This document shows positions 28,757 through 37,296 of a stretch of DNA of 64,000 nt, piece after piece. Under the pieces are notes generated by a model, which saw only the letters and a list, made by a program, of their open reading frames with translations, had not been told where the DNA came from and ran no database searches. The DNA comes from Sphingomonas guangdongensis (GTDB taxonomy: Bacteria > Pseudomonadota > Alphaproteobacteria > Sphingomonadales > Sphingomonadaceae). A program made the position numbers and the translations under genes. The stretch covers positions 248,001 to 312,000 of the forward strand of contig NZ_OBMI01000003.1 in NCBI RefSeq assembly GCF_900199185.1, in the 5' to 3' direction. The stretch's first letter is position 1, and every line of letters begins with the position of its first letter.

Positions 28757-30469
28757 TTGCGCTTGCGCTTCGACGACGTGCTCGAAACCGTGTTGTCGTC
28801 CACACACGAGACGCCGCAGGCGGCCGCTGCCGCCTGGCGCCAGCTCGTCGACCTGGTCGGACGCGGCCGCGTGCCCGCCGACGGTGCGGTGATGGAGCGG
28901 CTGCACGAACTGCGCGCGCGCGTACCCGTGACCACTCGCAGCGCCAGCGCTCGGGCGCTCGCGGGCGCGCGTCCGCCGCTCGCGCTGGTCGACCTGCTTG
29001 CCTGCGACGAGGCGAGCGTCGGCTCTCCACTGCTACGCCACGTCGAGCTGTCGCTTGCGAACTGGGAAGCCTTGCTGCCGCGGCTCACGCCGACCGCGCG
29101 CGCCGTGCTGCGTCACCGCCGCGACCTGCCGGGTGAGGTCGTGCGGGCGCTGGAGACCTTCGGATCGGTCGACTTCGTGCTTCCGGGACTGCCCGCACCC
29201 GCTGATGTGAAGGCGCCGTACAGGCTGGCAGCCCCGATCGACCCGCTCCCGACCACTACGCCGCCCGAGCCGCCGTCGTTCAAGTCGGTCGGCAGCGTCG
29301 CGCGGGCGATACCGCTGGTCGTGGAAGCGCTGCGCCGCGGGAACGACAACGACGTGCCCGCGCCGCTGCCCGATGGCACCTTCCGCATCGCCGACGTGGT
29401 CGCCCGGATCGAGGCGTTCCAGCGCGACGGCGCATCGCCCGCACCGGAGGCTCCGGCCGTGCCCGCGCGCGAGCAGTTCCGCTTCGAGGCCGATGCGACC
29501 GGCGTCATCCGGTGGGTGGAGGGCGTCGCCCGGGGTGCTGTCATCGGGCTCAGCCTGGCGACGCCGGCGCAGCCGGGCGGTACCGGCGTGGACGGTGGCG
29601 CTGCAGGCGCGTTCCGTCGACGTACCGCCTTCGCCGATGCGCGGCTGTCGCTTGCCGGCGGCCTCGCGCGCGGCATCTGGCTGCTGAGCGCCACTCCCGT
29701 GTTCGACACTGCGACCGGCCGCTTCACCGGCTATCGCGGCCACGGGCGGCGCCCGAACCCGCACGAGCAGGCCGGCGGCGCCGCCGCGCTCCGCGCCGAC
29801 TCGCTGCGTCAGCTGGTGCATGAGCTGCGGACGCCGACCAACGCCATCGCGGGTTTTGCGGAGATGATCGAGCACCAGCTGCTCGGCCCGGTCGCGGACG
29901 CCTACCGCCTGCAGGCCGTCGCGATCCGCGCCGATGCGGGCCGCCTGCTCGCCGCGATCGAGGATCTGGACGCGGCAGCCCGGAGCGAGGCGGGCGCGCT
30001 GGAGCTCAGCCCCGAACCGCTCGATCCGGCCACGCTGCTCCGCCGCGCGCTCGCCGAGGTGGAGCAGCTGCGGGCCGTTCGGGACTGTTCAGTAGACCTG
30101 GTCGCGGGCGAGGGCAGGGTGTTCGCGGACCGACGCACGCTGGAGCGGCTGCTGACGCGGCTGCTCGGCACGCTGATCGGCGCGGGCGAGGCGGGCGAGG
30201 TAATTCCGGTGACGATCCGCCCTGCAAACGCGGCGGTCGAGCTGGTGTTCGGCCGACCGCGCGCGCTGGCGGCGTATGCGGGCGACGCCCTTCTTCAGAT
30301 CGACGAGGAGAACAGCCCGGCCTCGCTACTCGGCACGGGCTTCACGCTGCGGCTGGTGCGCAATCTCGCGCAGGCGCTCGGGGGGACGCTGGTGATCGAA
30401 GCGGCACGACTGGTGCTCCTACTGCCCGCGGCAGCGGGGCGGATAGCGGACCAGGCTGCGAGCGGCTGA
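28757..30469 (+). CDS. Histidine kinase-like sensor protein with degenerate ATPase domain
   Basis: The 570-residue protein has a helical N-terminal region (~1-165), a linker and a PAS-like region (~235-330). A HisKA dimerisation domain follows with the H-box LVHELRTPTNAIAGFAEM, phospho-acceptor His355. The HATPase part is poor: no asparagine is seen in the N-box position (LLTRLLGTLIGAG), and no DxGxG G1 box, while a G2-like LLGTGFTLRLVRNLA is present. It may not bind ATP. No transmembrane helix is obvious. TTG at 28757 follows AAGGA. The WalW-like deacetylase gene begins 2 bases after its stop, so they form an operon. Confidence 0.8.
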   Translation: MRLRFDDVLETVLSSTHETPQAAAAAWRQLVDLVGRGRVPADGAVMERLHELRARVPVTTRSASARALAGARPPLALVDLLACDEASVGSPLLRHVELSLANWEALLPRLTPTARAVLRHRRDLPGEVVRALETFGSVDFVLPGLPAPADVKAPYRLAAPIDPLPTTTPPEPPSFKSVGSVARAIPLVVEALRRGNDNDVPAPLPDGTFRIADVVARIEAFQRDGASPAPEAPAVPAREQFRFEADATGVIRWVEGVARGAVIGLSLATPAQPGGTGVDGGAAGAFRRRTAFADARLSLAGGLARGIWLLSATPVFDTATGRFTGYRGHGRRPNPHEQAGGAAALRADSLRQLVHELRTPTNAIAGFAEMIEHQLLGPVADAYRLQAVAIRADAGRLLAAIEDLDAAARSEAGALELSPEPLDPATLLRRALAEVEQLRAVRDCSVDLVAGEGRVFADRRTLERLLTRLLGTLIGAGEAGEVIPVTIRPANAAVELVFGRPRALAAYAGDALLQIDEENSPASLLGTGFTLRLVRNLAQALGGTLVIEAARLVLLLPAAAGRIADQAASG

Positions 30470-30471
30470 GC

Positions 30472-31458
30472 GTGACCGGTTACCGGCCTGACCGCGCGGC
30501 GACGGCGGACCGGGTTTCGCCATCACCCGGCTTCGGTCAGCGCTTCACGCTGTTCGTCGATACGGAGGAGGAGTTCGACTGGACGGCGCCCTTTCGCCGC
30601 GACGCGCGGGCGGTCACCGCCGCCGATGCGATCCCCGCGGCGGCAGGCAGGCTGGTGGAGCAGGGCGCCGCGCCCGTCTTCCTCGTCGATCACCCGATTG
30701 CGACCGATCCGCGCGCGATCGCCGCGCTGGCCGCCGCACTGGAACATGATCGAGTGGGCGTCGGCACCCAGCTGCACCCCTGGGTATCGCCGCCGTTCGA
30801 GGAGGAAGTGAGCGCGCGCAACAGCTTCCTCGGCAATCTGCCGCTTGGCTTGCAGGCGGCCAAGCTCGATGCGCTGACACAGGCGATCACAACGGCGTTC
30901 GCGCGTGGGCCGCGCATCTTCCGCGCCGGGCGCTACGGCCTGGGTCCGGGAACGATCGAACTGCTCGCGCCGCGCGGCTACCGGATCGATAGCTCCATGC
31001 GGGCGCACTACAGCTATGCGGGCGAGGGCGGGCCGGACTATTCCGACGTCGGCAATCATCCGTTCCGGGTCGCAGGGCTGGTCGAACTCGCCTTCACCAC
31101 CGTCTTCACCGGAGCGTTGCGGCGGGCCGGTCCGTCGCTCCACCGCACGGCCGACCGGGTGCCGCGCGGCCACGGGCTGCTGTCGCGCACGGGGCTCCTC
31201 AACCGTGTCTCGCTGACGCCGGAGGATATGCCGCTCGCCGACGCGCTGGAGGCGGTGCGCGTCGCGATCGGCGATGGGCTGCCGATCCTCAACCTCGCGT
31301 TCCACTCGCCGAGTCTGGTGCCCGGACACACCCCCTATGTGCGCGACGCGGCGGACCTGCGCGCGTTCTGGCGCTGGTGGGACGCCGTGCTCGCCCTCCT
31401 TGCGCAGCGCGGCGTCGCGTCCGCCAGCGAGGGCGAGGTCGTCGCCGCGCTCGGCTGA
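30472..31458 (+). CDS. Polysaccharide deacetylase-like protein (WalW family)
   Basis: The 328-residue protein has a NodB-like barrel. FTLFVDTEEEFDW carries the acidic start, and PVFLVDHPIATDPRAI follows. VGTQLHPWVSPPFEE holds a His, and PILNLAFHSPSLVPGHTPYV gives C-terminal histidines. This matches proteins called WalW in sphingomonads, associated with polysaccharide or cell-surface genes. Deacetylation of a surface glycan is likely but not proven. The start is GTG at 30472, 2 bases after the histidine-kinase-like gene. No signal peptide is evident, which is odd for a periplasmic deacetylase. Confidence 0.75.
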   Translation: MTGYRPDRAATADRVSPSPGFGQRFTLFVDTEEEFDWTAPFRRDARAVTAADAIPAAAGRLVEQGAAPVFLVDHPIATDPRAIAALAAALEHDRVGVGTQLHPWVSPPFEEEVSARNSFLGNLPLGLQAAKLDALTQAITTAFARGPRIFRAGRYGLGPGTIELLAPRGYRIDSSMRAHYSYAGEGGPDYSDVGNHPFRVAGLVELAFTTVFTGALRRAGPSLHRTADRVPRGHGLLSRTGLLNRVSLTPEDMPLADALEAVRVAIGDGLPILNLAFHSPSLVPGHTPYVRDAADLRAFWRWWDAVLALLAQRGVASASEGEVVAALG

Positions 31459-31509
31459 CCGCTCGGGCGCGGTTGCGCCCGCGCTCCCGCTCGGCTAGGC
31501 GGACGCCAC

Positions 31510-31586
<77 letters not shown>

Positions 31587-31709
31587 AATTCTCACGATAT
31601 AAGCGGTGCGCCGCGGGCAAAGCCCGCGCCGTCGGTCGCGGCGGTGGCCGCGCCGGCCGCGCGCGCCTTGTGCGCCGCGCCAGCTTCGCTGACGCATCAG
31701 CCGGCGCGC

Positions 31710-31785
31710 TGGTGGGCCCGGCAGGACTCGAACCCGCAACCTAGCCGTTATGAGCGGCCAGCTCTAACCATTGAGCTACAGGCCC
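31710..31785 (-). tRNA. tRNA-Ile (CAT anticodon, lysidine type)
   Basis: A 76-base cloverleaf with encoded CCA. The acceptor stem is GGGCCTG/CGGGCCC and the anticodon loop CTCATAA. Overall form, including TAGCTCAATGGTTAGAGC, matches the minor isoleucine tRNA, whose C34 is turned to lysidine by TilS to read ATA. It is not the elongator Met tRNA, which is at 42043. Confidence 0.85.
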
Positions 31786-31833
31786 CCAGCGGGCGCAAGC
31801 GTTACCCAGCGCCGGTCAGGCGCGCAACGCGTT

Positions 31834-32592
31834 TCAGCCGCGCGCGGCGGCGGCGGCGCCGACGTCGCTGGTGTGAATGCCGCACTCCGTCTTTGCGAAG
31901 CCGCGCCAGCGACCGGCGCGCGGGTCCTCCCCCGGCCGGATGGTGCTGGTGCACGGCGCACAGCCGATCGAGCCGTAGCCCCGCTCGAGCAGTGGGTGCC
32001 GGGGCAGGTCGCGCGCGGCGGCATGGGCGTCCAGCCGGTCCTTGCTCCAGGCGATCAGCGGATTGCACTTCAGCCGCTCGCCATCGAGTTCGAACGGCGG
32101 CAGCGCCGCCCGGGTTGCGGCCTGGAACGCCTTCCGCCCGGTGATGCTCGCGTCGAAGCCGGCGAGCGCGCGGGCGAGCGGGCGGACCTTGCGGATGTCG
32201 CAGCAGCCGTCGGGATCGTAGGACCAGCGTTCGCCGGCCGCATCGCGTTTGGCGATCTCGGCCGGGTCAGGCGCGATTACCCGCACATCGCTGAGCCCGA
32301 GCCGCGCGGCGAGCGTGTCACGGTAGGCGAGCGTTTCAGCGAAGTGACGCCCCGTGTCGAGGAACAGGACGGGGGTCGCCGGGTCGACCGCGGCGACCAG
32401 ATCCAGGAGCACCGCAGACTCCGCGCCGAACGACGACACCACCGCGACCCGCCCGAGCAGCCCGTCACCCAGCACGGCCTTGAGCAGGTCGGACGCGTCG
32501 CTCTTGGCGAAGCGGTCGTTCAGGCGGGCGACGTCGGCCGGGCTCCAGCGCGGCGACAGGTCCAGCGTGTCGATCGGGCGGGCACTAGCCAT
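31834..32592 (-). CDS. cysH: Adenylyl-sulfate/phosphoadenylyl-sulfate reductase (iron-sulfur type)
   Basis: This enzyme reduces activated sulfate to sulfite in assimilation, using thioredoxin. The 252-residue protein has the PP-loop-like VVSSFGAESAVLLDL and the catalytic Cys237 in TECGIHT. It also has the paired cysteines Cys130-Cys131 (DGCCDIRKVRPL) and Cys211/Cys214 (IGCAPC) that hold a [4Fe-4S] cluster. These four cysteines mark the APS-reducing type, unlike E. coli PAPS reductase. ATG at 32592 overlaps the DUF934 stop by 8 bases. It is the last gene of the operon from cobA. Confidence 0.95.
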   Translation of the reverse strand: MASARPIDTLDLSPRWSPADVARLNDRFAKSDASDLLKAVLGDGLLGRVAVVSSFGAESAVLLDLVAAVDPATPVLFLDTGRHFAETLAYRDTLAARLGLSDVRVIAPDPAEIAKRDAAGERWSYDPDGCCDIRKVRPLARALAGFDASITGRKAFQAATRAALPPFELDGERLKCNPLIAWSKDRLDAHAAARDLPRHPLLERGYGSIGCAPCTSTIRPGEDPRAGRWRGFAKTECGIHTSDVGAAAAARG

Positions 32593-33040
32593 GGCGACGC
32601 CGCCACACCGGTTCGGCCGCGTCCGCGCCGCGCTGGTACACCGCCGCATAGCGCTCGACGCTGCGCTTCAGGACTTCGGGATCGATCGCCGCTTCGGGCG
32701 CGAAGCTGTTGAAGCCGCAGCGGATCATGTGCGGCACCTGGTCGACCAGCACGTCGCCCTGCGCGCGCAACTCGCCCATGAAGCCCGCCTCCCGCAGGAT
32801 GCGAGCTGCGGAGTAGCCGCGGCCATCACGAAAGCTCGGAAAGGAGATTTCCACCAGCTTGAGCTGCGCGAGGCGCGGCAGCAGCGCACGGGCGTCGTCG
32901 CCCGCTTCCAGCCGCACGGCATGGGCGTCGTCCTGGCTCAGGAAGGCCTCTAGCGTGACGGCCGGCTGCTCGCCCGCAGCGTCCTGGCGGAGGGCCGGCG
33001 AGGGATCGCCGGCGACGTCGGTCGCGTCGCGATCAGCCAT
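32585..33040 (-). CDS. DUF934 domain-containing protein, sulfite-reduction associated
   Basis: This is a 151-residue DUF934 protein, recognised by the central ISFPSFRDGRGYSAARILRE and VDQVPHMIRCGFNSF. DUF934 genes nearly always lie between the sulfite reductase and APS reductase genes in proteobacteria, as here. A role in sulfite reduction is inferred from that context; the biochemical role is not known to me. It overlaps cysI by 8 bases upstream and cysH by 8 bases downstream. Confidence 0.9.
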   Translation of the reverse strand: MADRDATDVAGDPSPALRQDAAGEQPAVTLEAFLSQDDAHAVRLEAGDDARALLPRLAQLKLVEISFPSFRDGRGYSAARILREAGFMGELRAQGDVLVDQVPHMIRCGFNSFAPEAAIDPEVLKRSVERYAAVYQRGADAAEPVWRRRHG

Positions 33041-34676
33041 AGATCACCTCCTTGAACGGCTCCATGCCGAGCCGACGATAGGTGTCGAGGAACCGCTCAC
33101 CGTCTTCCCGCCGCGCCAGGTAGAGATCGGTCACCTTCTCGATCGCGTCGACGACCCCGTCCTCCGAGAAGCCGGGACCGGTGATCCGGGCGAGGCTGAC
33201 GTCCTCCGCGCCCGATCCGCCGAGCAGCAGCTGGAAGTTCTCCACGCCCTTCCGGTCGACGCCCAGCACGCCGATGTGGCCCGCGTGGTGGTGGCCGCAG
33301 GCATTGATGCAACCGCTGATCTTGAGCTTCAGTTCGCCAAGCTCCTGCTGACGCCCGTTCGCGCCGAAGCGGGTGGCGATCTTCTGCGCCAGCGGGATCG
33401 AGCGGGCATTGGCGAGGCTGCAATAATCGAGCCCGGGGCAGGCGATGATGTCACTGATCAGGTCGAGGTTCGCCTCCGCCAGCCCGGCGTCGCGCAGCGC
33501 CGACCACACGGCAAACAGGTCGCGCGCGGCGACGTGCGGGAGGACGATGTTCTGGGCGTGGGTGACGCGAAGCTCGTCGAAGCTGTACCGCTCGGCCAGA
33601 TCGGCCATCAGGTCGATCTGGTCGGCGCTGGCGTCACCGGGGATGCCGCCGATCGGCTTGAGGCTGATCGTGACGACGCGGTAGCCCGGATGCTTGTGCG
33701 CCGACGTGTTCTGGTCGAGCCACGCAGCAAAAGCGGCATCACCGTTCGGGACCAACGGCGATTCGACGCTTTCGAACGGCGGGTCGCCGAACATCGCCGC
33801 AATCCGATCCAGCTCGGCGAGCGGCGGATCAAGCCCGAGCGCCTTGACCGCGACGTGCTCTTCCTCGACCTGGCGGCGGTACTCGTCGGCGCCCAGATCG
33901 TGGATCAGGATCTTGATGCGCGCCTTGTAGATGTTGTCGCGCCGGCCGTGGCGATTGTAGACTCGCAAGCAGGCCTCCAGGAAGCTCAGCAGCTCCTCGG
34001 CCGGCACGAACTCGGCGATCTCTGGCGCGATCATCGGGGTGCGGCCCATGCCGCCGCCGGCAAACACGCGCGCGCCGATCCGGCCATCCCGCTTCACCAG
34101 CTGGATCCCGATGTCGTGGAGCCGCATCGCCGCACGGTCGGTGTCGCTCGCAATCACCGCGATCTTGAACTTGCGCGGCAGGTAGGTGAATTCGGGATGG
34201 AAGGTCGACCACTGCCGGATCAGCTCGGCCCAGGGCCGCGGATCGGTCACCTCATCCGCGGCGGCGCCGGCGAACTGGTCGGAACTGATGTTGCGGATGC
34301 AGTTCCCGCTGGTCTGAATGGCGTGCATCTCGACCGTCGCCAGCTCGGCGAGGATCTCGGGCGCGTCCTCCAGCTTGATCCAGTTGAACTGGATGTTCTG
34401 CCGCGTCGTGAAATGGCCGTAGCCGCGGTCGTAGGTGCGCGCGATGTGCCCGAGCATCCGCATCTGGCGGCTGTCGAGCGTGCCGTAGGGAACGGCGACC
34501 CGCAGCATGTACGCGTGAAGCTGCAGGTAGAGGCCGTTCATCAGCCGCAGCGGCTTGAACTGATCCTCCGTCAGCGCGCCCGACAGGCGGCGCGCGACCT
34601 GGTCGCGGAACTCCTCGACGCGCGCATCGACGATCGCCTGGTCGTACTGGTCGTAGCGGTACATCAGATTACCCAA
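33033..34676 (-). CDS. cysI: Nitrite/sulfite reductase hemoprotein (assimilatory sulfite reductase)
   Basis: This siroheme enzyme performs the six-electron reduction of sulfite to sulfide. The 547-residue protein has the doubled ferredoxin-like/siroheme domain layout. C-terminal cysteines are CPGLDYC (C-x5-C) and SGCINACGHHH (C-x3-C), which ligate the coupled [4Fe-4S]-siroheme centre. RQNIQFNWIKLEDAPEIL and TSGNCIRN are the usual substrate-pocket elements. Neighbours (cysH, cobA) indicate sulfite rather than nitrite as substrate. No separate CysJ flavoprotein is nearby, so the electron donor is encoded elsewhere or is ferredoxin. Confidence 0.94.
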   Translation of the reverse strand: MGNLMYRYDQYDQAIVDARVEEFRDQVARRLSGALTEDQFKPLRLMNGLYLQLHAYMLRVAVPYGTLDSRQMRMLGHIARTYDRGYGHFTTRQNIQFNWIKLEDAPEILAELATVEMHAIQTSGNCIRNISSDQFAGAAADEVTDPRPWAELIRQWSTFHPEFTYLPRKFKIAVIASDTDRAAMRLHDIGIQLVKRDGRIGARVFAGGGMGRTPMIAPEIAEFVPAEELLSFLEACLRVYNRHGRRDNIYKARIKILIHDLGADEYRRQVEEEHVAVKALGLDPPLAELDRIAAMFGDPPFESVESPLVPNGDAAFAAWLDQNTSAHKHPGYRVVTISLKPIGGIPGDASADQIDLMADLAERYSFDELRVTHAQNIVLPHVAARDLFAVWSALRDAGLAEANLDLISDIIACPGLDYCSLANARSIPLAQKIATRFGANGRQQELGELKLKISGCINACGHHHAGHIGVLGVDRKGVENFQLLLGGSGAEDVSLARITGPGFSEDGVVDAIEKVTDLYLARREDGERFLDTYRRLGMEPFKEVIYG

Positions 34677-34960
34677 CTGCCGGCAGCAGGGTCGGCCGGC
34701 TTCAGTGTGAGATCGGGTCGCACCGTGGGGCCGAGCGCGCGGATACGATCTTTAATGTGGGCCGGGCGGGGACCGTCGGCGGTCGCGACCGCGTCGACCA
34801 GGTAGGGCACGTTGACCCGGCGTGCGCCCTCCTCCGCCCGAGCAATCGCTTCGCCACCATCCCCAACGTCGGTCGCCTCGGCGACGTGGCGCGACCAGCC
34901 GCTGCCCGTCCACCAAACCACGTCACCGCTGACGAGATCGTTGCCGGTGAGCAGCTTCAC
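34664..34960 (-). CDS. DUF2849 domain-containing protein
   Basis: The 98-residue protein shows the DUF2849 pattern: KLLTGNDLVSGDVVWWTG, then VNVPYLVDAV and GPRPAHIKDRIRALGPTVRPDL. DUF2849 is a small alphaproteobacterial family found with sulfite reductase genes. Position between cobA and cysI, overlapping both (4 and 13 bases), suggests a helper role in siroheme-dependent sulfite reduction. No catalytic motif is apparent. Confidence 0.9.
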   Translation of the reverse strand: MKLLTGNDLVSGDVVWWTGSGWSRHVAEATDVGDGGEAIARAEEGARRVNVPYLVDAVATADGPRPAHIKDRIRALGPTVRPDLTLKPADPAAGSWVI

Positions 34961-35745
34961 GCCAGCGCCTCGGCCTGGCTGGCCAGCGCGCCGAGCCGGT
35001 CGGCGGCATCAGCCAGCAACACCACCTCGCCGACGACGATGATTGCCGGGCTGACCACCCGCTCGCGCGCGATCATGTCACCCAGGTCGGCGAGCAGCGT
35101 CCGGAGCGCGCGATGGCCGCTCAGGGTTCCTTTTTCGAGCACCGCGACCGGCATGTCGGGCGCGACGCCGTCAGCCATCAGCTTGTCGGCGATCGCGGTG
35201 CAGGTCGCGACCCCCATGTAGATCACCAGCGTGCGGCCCTTGCCGGCGAGCCCGGACCAGTCCTGATCGGCGAGCCCCTTGCATTGGCCGGCGACGAAGC
35301 TGACCGCCGACGACCAGTCGCGGTGAGTGAGCGGCAGCATCGCCTCCGCCGCGCAGCCGAGGGCGGCCGACACGCCCGGGATCACCTCAACCGGCAGCCC
35401 GGCGGCGCGCACCGCCTCCACTTCTTCGCCACCGCGGCCGAAGATGAAGGGGTCGCCGCCCTTCAGCCGCACGACGACCTGGCCCATTCGAACATGCGCG
35501 ATGATCAGCGCGTTAATTCCCTCCTGCGGCAGCGTATGGCGGTCGCGCTGCTTGGCGACAGAGATGCGGTGCGCGGACGGCGGCGCGATCTCCAGCACGC
35601 GCGGATCGATCAGGCCGTCATGGACGACGACATCCGCCGCCTTCAGCGCCTCCACGGCGCGGACGGTCAGCAGTCCGGGGTCGCCCGGGCCGGCACCGAC
35701 CAGGATGACGCGCCCGCGCGCGGTGGGATCGAGAAGGGTGGCCAT
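34957..35745 (-). CDS. cobA: Uroporphyrinogen-III C-methyltransferase
   Basis: This SAM-dependent enzyme makes precorrin-2, the precursor of siroheme. The 262-residue protein has VILVGAGPGDPGLLTVRAVE at the SAM site, ADVVVHDGLI, VVRLKGGDPFIFGRGGEE, and VIPGVSAALG, all classical CobA/SUMT motifs. It is the methyltransferase part only; the CysG oxidase/ferrochelatase part is absent. It leads the sulfur operon, so it likely supplies siroheme to CysI. ATG at 35745 is preferred over an upstream-extended frame that has no family similarity. Confidence 0.95.
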   Translation of the reverse strand: MATLLDPTARGRVILVGAGPGDPGLLTVRAVEALKAADVVVHDGLIDPRVLEIAPPSAHRISVAKQRDRHTLPQEGINALIIAHVRMGQVVVRLKGGDPFIFGRGGEEVEAVRAAGLPVEVIPGVSAALGCAAEAMLPLTHRDWSSAVSFVAGQCKGLADQDWSGLAGKGRTLVIYMGVATCTAIADKLMADGVAPDMPVAVLEKGTLSGHRALRTLLADLGDMIARERVVSPAIIVVGEVVLLADAADRLGALASQAEALA

Positions 35746-35834
35746 GGCTCTGGCAGATGGTCGCCGCCGCCGGGTCGGACAACGCACGCTTGCTTGGCGC
35801 GCAACTAGCGAAACTTGTGCGGGCAGGTGGGCCC

Positions 35835-37250
35835 TCAGCCGTCGCGCAGGCCGATGCCGATCACGCCGCGCGCCTGTTCCGCCTCGTTGCTGACCACCGG
35901 GTATGCGCAATAGTCGGCCGCGTAATAGGCGCTGGGGCGATGGTTGCCCGACCAGCCGATGCCGCCGAACGGCGCGTTGGAGGCAGCACCGTTGGTCGGA
36001 CGGTTCCAGTTGACGATGCCGGCGCGGATATTGGCCCAGAACGCGTCGTAGAGCTTCGGATCCTGGCTGATCAGCGACGCGGACAGTCCGTAGCGGGTGT
36101 CGTTGGCTAGCCGGATCGCCTCGGCGAAATCGTCCGTCCGGTAGACCTGTAGGATGGGCCCGAACAGCTCGACGTCCGGCCGCTCGCGCGCGGTCGTCAT
36201 GTCGATCAGCGAGGGGGTGAGGAACGGCCGGTCCGCGACCGGGCGGGTCAGGTGCCGTATCGGGCGGCCGCCGAGCGTCATCAGCGCGAGGAAGCTTTCC
36301 GTCAGCATGTCGGCGGTGTCGTTGTCGATCACCGACCCCATGAAGGGGGCGGGCTCGTCATGCGGCGCACCGACGATGATGCGGTCGACCAGCTTCAGCA
36401 CCTCGGCGAGCAGGGCATCCGCGATAATCTCATCAACGATCAGCCGCCGCGCCGCCGTACAGCGCTGGCCGGCGGTGGTGAAGGCTGACTGCACCACCAG
36501 CACGGCGGCGGCGTACAGGTCCGGCGTGCTCCACACGATAATGGGGTTGTTGCCGCCCATCTCCAGCGCCAGGATCTTCTCCGGCTTGTCGGCGAACTGG
36601 CGGTTGAGCGCGATCCCGGTCATAGCGGAGCCGGTGAACAGCAGCCCGTCGATCCCCTCGTGCGCGGCCAGCGCCTTGCCGACCGCCGGCCCCCCAATCG
36701 CGAGCCGCAGGCAGCCCTCGGGCACGCCGGCCGCACGGAAGCAATCGACGAGAAAGGCCCCGCTCGCCGGCGTCTTCTCCGACGGCTTGAACACCACGGA
36801 ATTGCCGGCGAGCAATGCGGGCACGATGTGCCCGTTCGGCAGGTGAGCGGGAAAGTTGTAGGGGCCGAGCACCGCCAGCACGCCGTGTGGCTTGTGCCGG
36901 ACGGCCATGCGGCTGGTCATCGGGCCTTCCGACCGGCGTTGCCCGGTCCGCTCGGAGAAGGCGGATGCCGAGATGTCGACCTTGGCGACAACGCTCTCCA
37001 CCTCCGTCCGCGCTTCCCACAGCGGCTTGCCCGTCTCGCGCGCAATCGTGTCGGCGAACGCGTCGGCGCGCTGGCGGACGACGTTGGCGAAGCGGCGCAG
37101 CGTCTCGATGCGGTTGGCCAGCGGCTGCGAGGCCCAGGTCGGCCAGCAGTCGCGCGCGGTCGCGACCTCCGTATCGACGTCGCTCGCCGAGCCGCGCCAC
37201 AGGACCTCGCCGGTCGCCGGTTCGGTGGAGATGATCTCTGGACCCGCCAT
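35835..37250 (-). CDS. astD: Succinylglutamate-semialdehyde dehydrogenase
   Basis: This NAD-dependent aldehyde dehydrogenase performs the fourth step of arginine degradation by the succinyltransferase pathway. The 471-residue protein shows LGPYNFPAHLPNGHIVPALLAG (the AstD-type substrate loop, cut here to PYNFPAHLPNGHI for identity), catalytic Glu in ALEMGGNNPI and catalytic Cys in TTAGQRCTAARR. ATG at 37250 begins the family's usual N-terminus. The partners astA, astB and astE are not adjacent, unlike in many proteobacteria. It lies 46 bases downstream of selO on the same strand. Confidence 0.88.
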   Translation of the reverse strand: MAGPEIISTEPATGEVLWRGSASDVDTEVATARDCWPTWASQPLANRIETLRRFANVVRQRADAFADTIARETGKPLWEARTEVESVVAKVDISASAFSERTGQRRSEGPMTSRMAVRHKPHGVLAVLGPYNFPAHLPNGHIVPALLAGNSVVFKPSEKTPASGAFLVDCFRAAGVPEGCLRLAIGGPAVGKALAAHEGIDGLLFTGSAMTGIALNRQFADKPEKILALEMGGNNPIIVWSTPDLYAAAVLVVQSAFTTAGQRCTAARRLIVDEIIADALLAEVLKLVDRIIVGAPHDEPAPFMGSVIDNDTADMLTESFLALMTLGGRPIRHLTRPVADRPFLTPSLIDMTTARERPDVELFGPILQVYRTDDFAEAIRLANDTRYGLSASLISQDPKLYDAFWANIRAGIVNWNRPTNGAASNAPFGGIGWSGNHRPSAYYAADYCAYPVVSNEAEQARGVIGIGLRDG

Positions 37251-37296
37251 CCGGGCTACCTGCCGGGAAAGCGCCGGGCTGCCAAGTCCGCAGGCG

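Noticed and set aside
30472..31458. Assigning the WalW-like protein to the XrtA deacetylase family
   Set aside because: It lacks the SVDVEEWF start and the spacing of the deacetylase at 54462, and lies far from the island.
35746..35834. Cobalamin or SAM riboswitch before cobA
   Set aside because: The gap is only 89 bases and none of the conserved riboswitch elements were recognised.
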